A stretch of DNA of 6,457 bases from an uncultured Christensenella sp. GTDB lineage: Bacteria; Bacillota; Clostridia; Christensenellales; Borkfalkiaceae. The translations under genes and the position numbers were made by a program. Under the pieces are notes generated by a model. It was not told the DNA's origin and did no database searches. It was given only the letters and a program-made list of their open reading frames with translations. Numbering within the stretch: position 1 is the first letter of the stretch; the number at the start of each line of letters is the position of its first letter. Location of the stretch: contig CAJMEI010000067.1 in NCBI GenBank assembly GCA_905212395.1, positions 1 to 6,457 of the forward strand. Direction: 5' to 3'. Positions 5,665-6,457 of the stretch are shown one piece after another.

Positions 5665-5728
5665 AGTTATAATCGCCTTTAAAAAAACATATTTTTAAAA
5701 TATGAAAAAAAGGCGATTAAACTTTTTT
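5663..5728 (+). terminator. Long hairpin spanning the patatin stop and the cwlD start
   Basis: TAATCGCCTTT (5670-5680) pairs perfectly with AAAGGCGATTA (5709-5719). Allowing one bulged A (5669), the stem extends by AAAGTT (5663-5668) with AACTTT (5720-5725), for 17 bp in total. A second perfect stem, CATATTTT (5688-5695) with AAAATATG (5697-5704), is nested inside. T residues fill 5723-5728. The structure takes in the last two bases of the patatin stop codon, all of the cwlD ATG (5702-5704) and the first cwlD codons. It could terminate the patatin transcript, control cwlD translation, or both. Confidence 0.6.
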
Positions 5729-6394
5729 ATAGTGTTTTTTATAACTTTTTCCCTTATGCTTACCCCTTTAAAATTGGCTGAAACGGTTAGCAGTATCGGA
5801 TTCGAAACGGGCGTTGTGGTAATAGACGCGGGACACGGCGGAATAGACGGCGGAGTAACGGGTAAGCGTACGGGAGTAAAAGAAAGCGAATTGAATTTAG
5901 ACGTTTGTAAAAAAATTTCGGACTGTTTAGATGAAAAGGTAATTTCAAGCGTTTTAACTAGGAAAAATCAGGAAGGTCTATACGGATTACCGACCAAAGG
6001 TTTTAAAAAACGGGATATGAACAAAAGAAAAAACATTATAGACAATTCGAACGCTAAAATAGTAATTTCCATTCATATGAATTCTTGCCCTTTCCCCGAG
6101 CGTAGCGGAGCGCAAGTATTTTACAAAAAAGGAGATGAAAAAAGCTTGAAATTAGCTAAAAAATTGCAGGAAAAATTAAACTCTTTACCCGAATGTAATA
6201 AAAAATCGAGTGTTTTAACGGGCGACTATTTTATGTTAAATTGTACGGATAAGGTAGCCGTTTTAGTCGAGTGCGGTTTTTTGTCTAACTCTCACGACGA
6301 AAATCTTTTAATCAAGGAAGAGTATAGAAAAAAAATAGCCGTTTTAATAGCGGATACCATTTTTTCGTTTTTATTCGAAAACGCAATGATTTAA
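5702..6394 (+). CDS. cwlD: CwlD-like N-acetylmuramoyl-L-alanine amidase
   Basis: CwlD is a zinc amidase that removes the peptide from muramic acid in spore cortex peptidoglycan, the first step towards muramic-delta-lactam, which germination enzymes recognise. The 230-residue protein has an N-terminal signal anchor (about 8-22) after a basic MKKRR start, then an Amidase_3 domain (about 37-225). Zinc ligands are His45 in DAGHGG, Glu61 in GVKES and His125 in SIHMN; the catalytic Glu190 lies in VECGFLSN. The length, TKGFKKRD (98-105) and SGAQVFY (135-141) favour CwlD over larger amidases with extra binding domains. ATG 5702 is the first start after an in-frame stop at 5696-5698, but it has no Shine-Dalgarno and lies in a nested palindrome. 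It follows the patatin gene by 37 bases. No convincing terminator is seen in the 63 bases after the gene. Another spore or vegetative Amidase_3 enzyme is the main alternative. Confidence 0.88.
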   Translation: MKKRRLNFFIVFFITFSLMLTPLKLAETVSSIGFETGVVVIDAGHGGIDGGVTGKRTGVKESELNLDVCKKISDCLDEKVISSVLTRKNQEGLYGLPTKGFKKRDMNKRKNIIDNSNAKIVISIHMNSCPFPERSGAQVFYKKGDEKSLKLAKKLQEKLNSLPECNKKSSVLTGDYFMLNCTDKVAVLVECGFLSNSHDENLLIKEEYRKKIAVLIADTIFSFLFENAMI

Positions 6395-6457
6395 GATTGT
6401 ACGAATAAATTCAACAAATTTTTTTCTCTAAAATTTAGGTTTGGCTAAAATAAAATT

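Noticed and set aside
5668..5673. TATAAT as a promoter for cwlD
   Set aside because: The hexamer is perfect, but the expected -35 region reads AACTAG, and the bases are already part of the hairpin arm. It is possible but not supported enough to list as a promoter.
6407..6425. Terminator after cwlD
   Set aside because: AAATT (6407-6411) and AATTT (6417-6421) form only a 5-bp A-T stem before the T-run, which is too weak to call.
6428..6457. C-terminal end of a convergent minus-strand gene
   Set aside because: Nine sense codons followed by TAG can be read leftward from the right edge, but that is too short to distinguish from chance.

Overview
The window is an AT-rich stretch that probably comes from an endospore-forming, low-GC Clostridia-type Firmicute. 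The evidence is the SpoIIQ-like and CwlD-like spore genes, the poly-A/T intergenic regions, and TAA as the stop codon of all eight genes. Every gene is on the + strand. The species cannot be named from the sequence.

Left part (1-604): the 3' end of a four-helix membrane protein whose start lies off the left edge, closed by a clear intrinsic terminator. Middle-left (621-3667): a tight operon of housekeeping genes, pncB (nicotinate phosphoribosyltransferase, NAD salvage), lspA (lipoprotein signal peptidase with an unusual hydrophilic tail) and an RluA-family pseudouridine synthase. The three genes overlap by 44 and 11 bases, so translation is probably coupled. A second strong terminator hairpin ends this unit.

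Right part (3732-6394): four genes with a sporulation and cell-envelope character. They are a small secreted protein of unknown function, a SpoIIQ-like M23/LytM membrane protein, a patatin-like phospholipase, and a CwlD-like N-acetylmuramoyl-L-alanine amidase. SpoIIQ works in the channel between forespore and mother cell, and CwlD makes the muramic-delta-lactam of spore cortex. The patatin and the small secreted protein may therefore also act in sporulation or germination, but this rests on position only.

The most unusual signals are in the short gaps. The terminator at 3697-3731 carries the next gene's Shine-Dalgarno in its 3' arm, and its T-run touches the next ATG. A long hairpin at 5663-5725 runs from the patatin stop codon into cwlD codon 8, burying the cwlD start, which has no Shine-Dalgarno. 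No phage, IS element, CRISPR, tRNA or rRNA was seen, and no gene-free stretch exceeds 300 bases.
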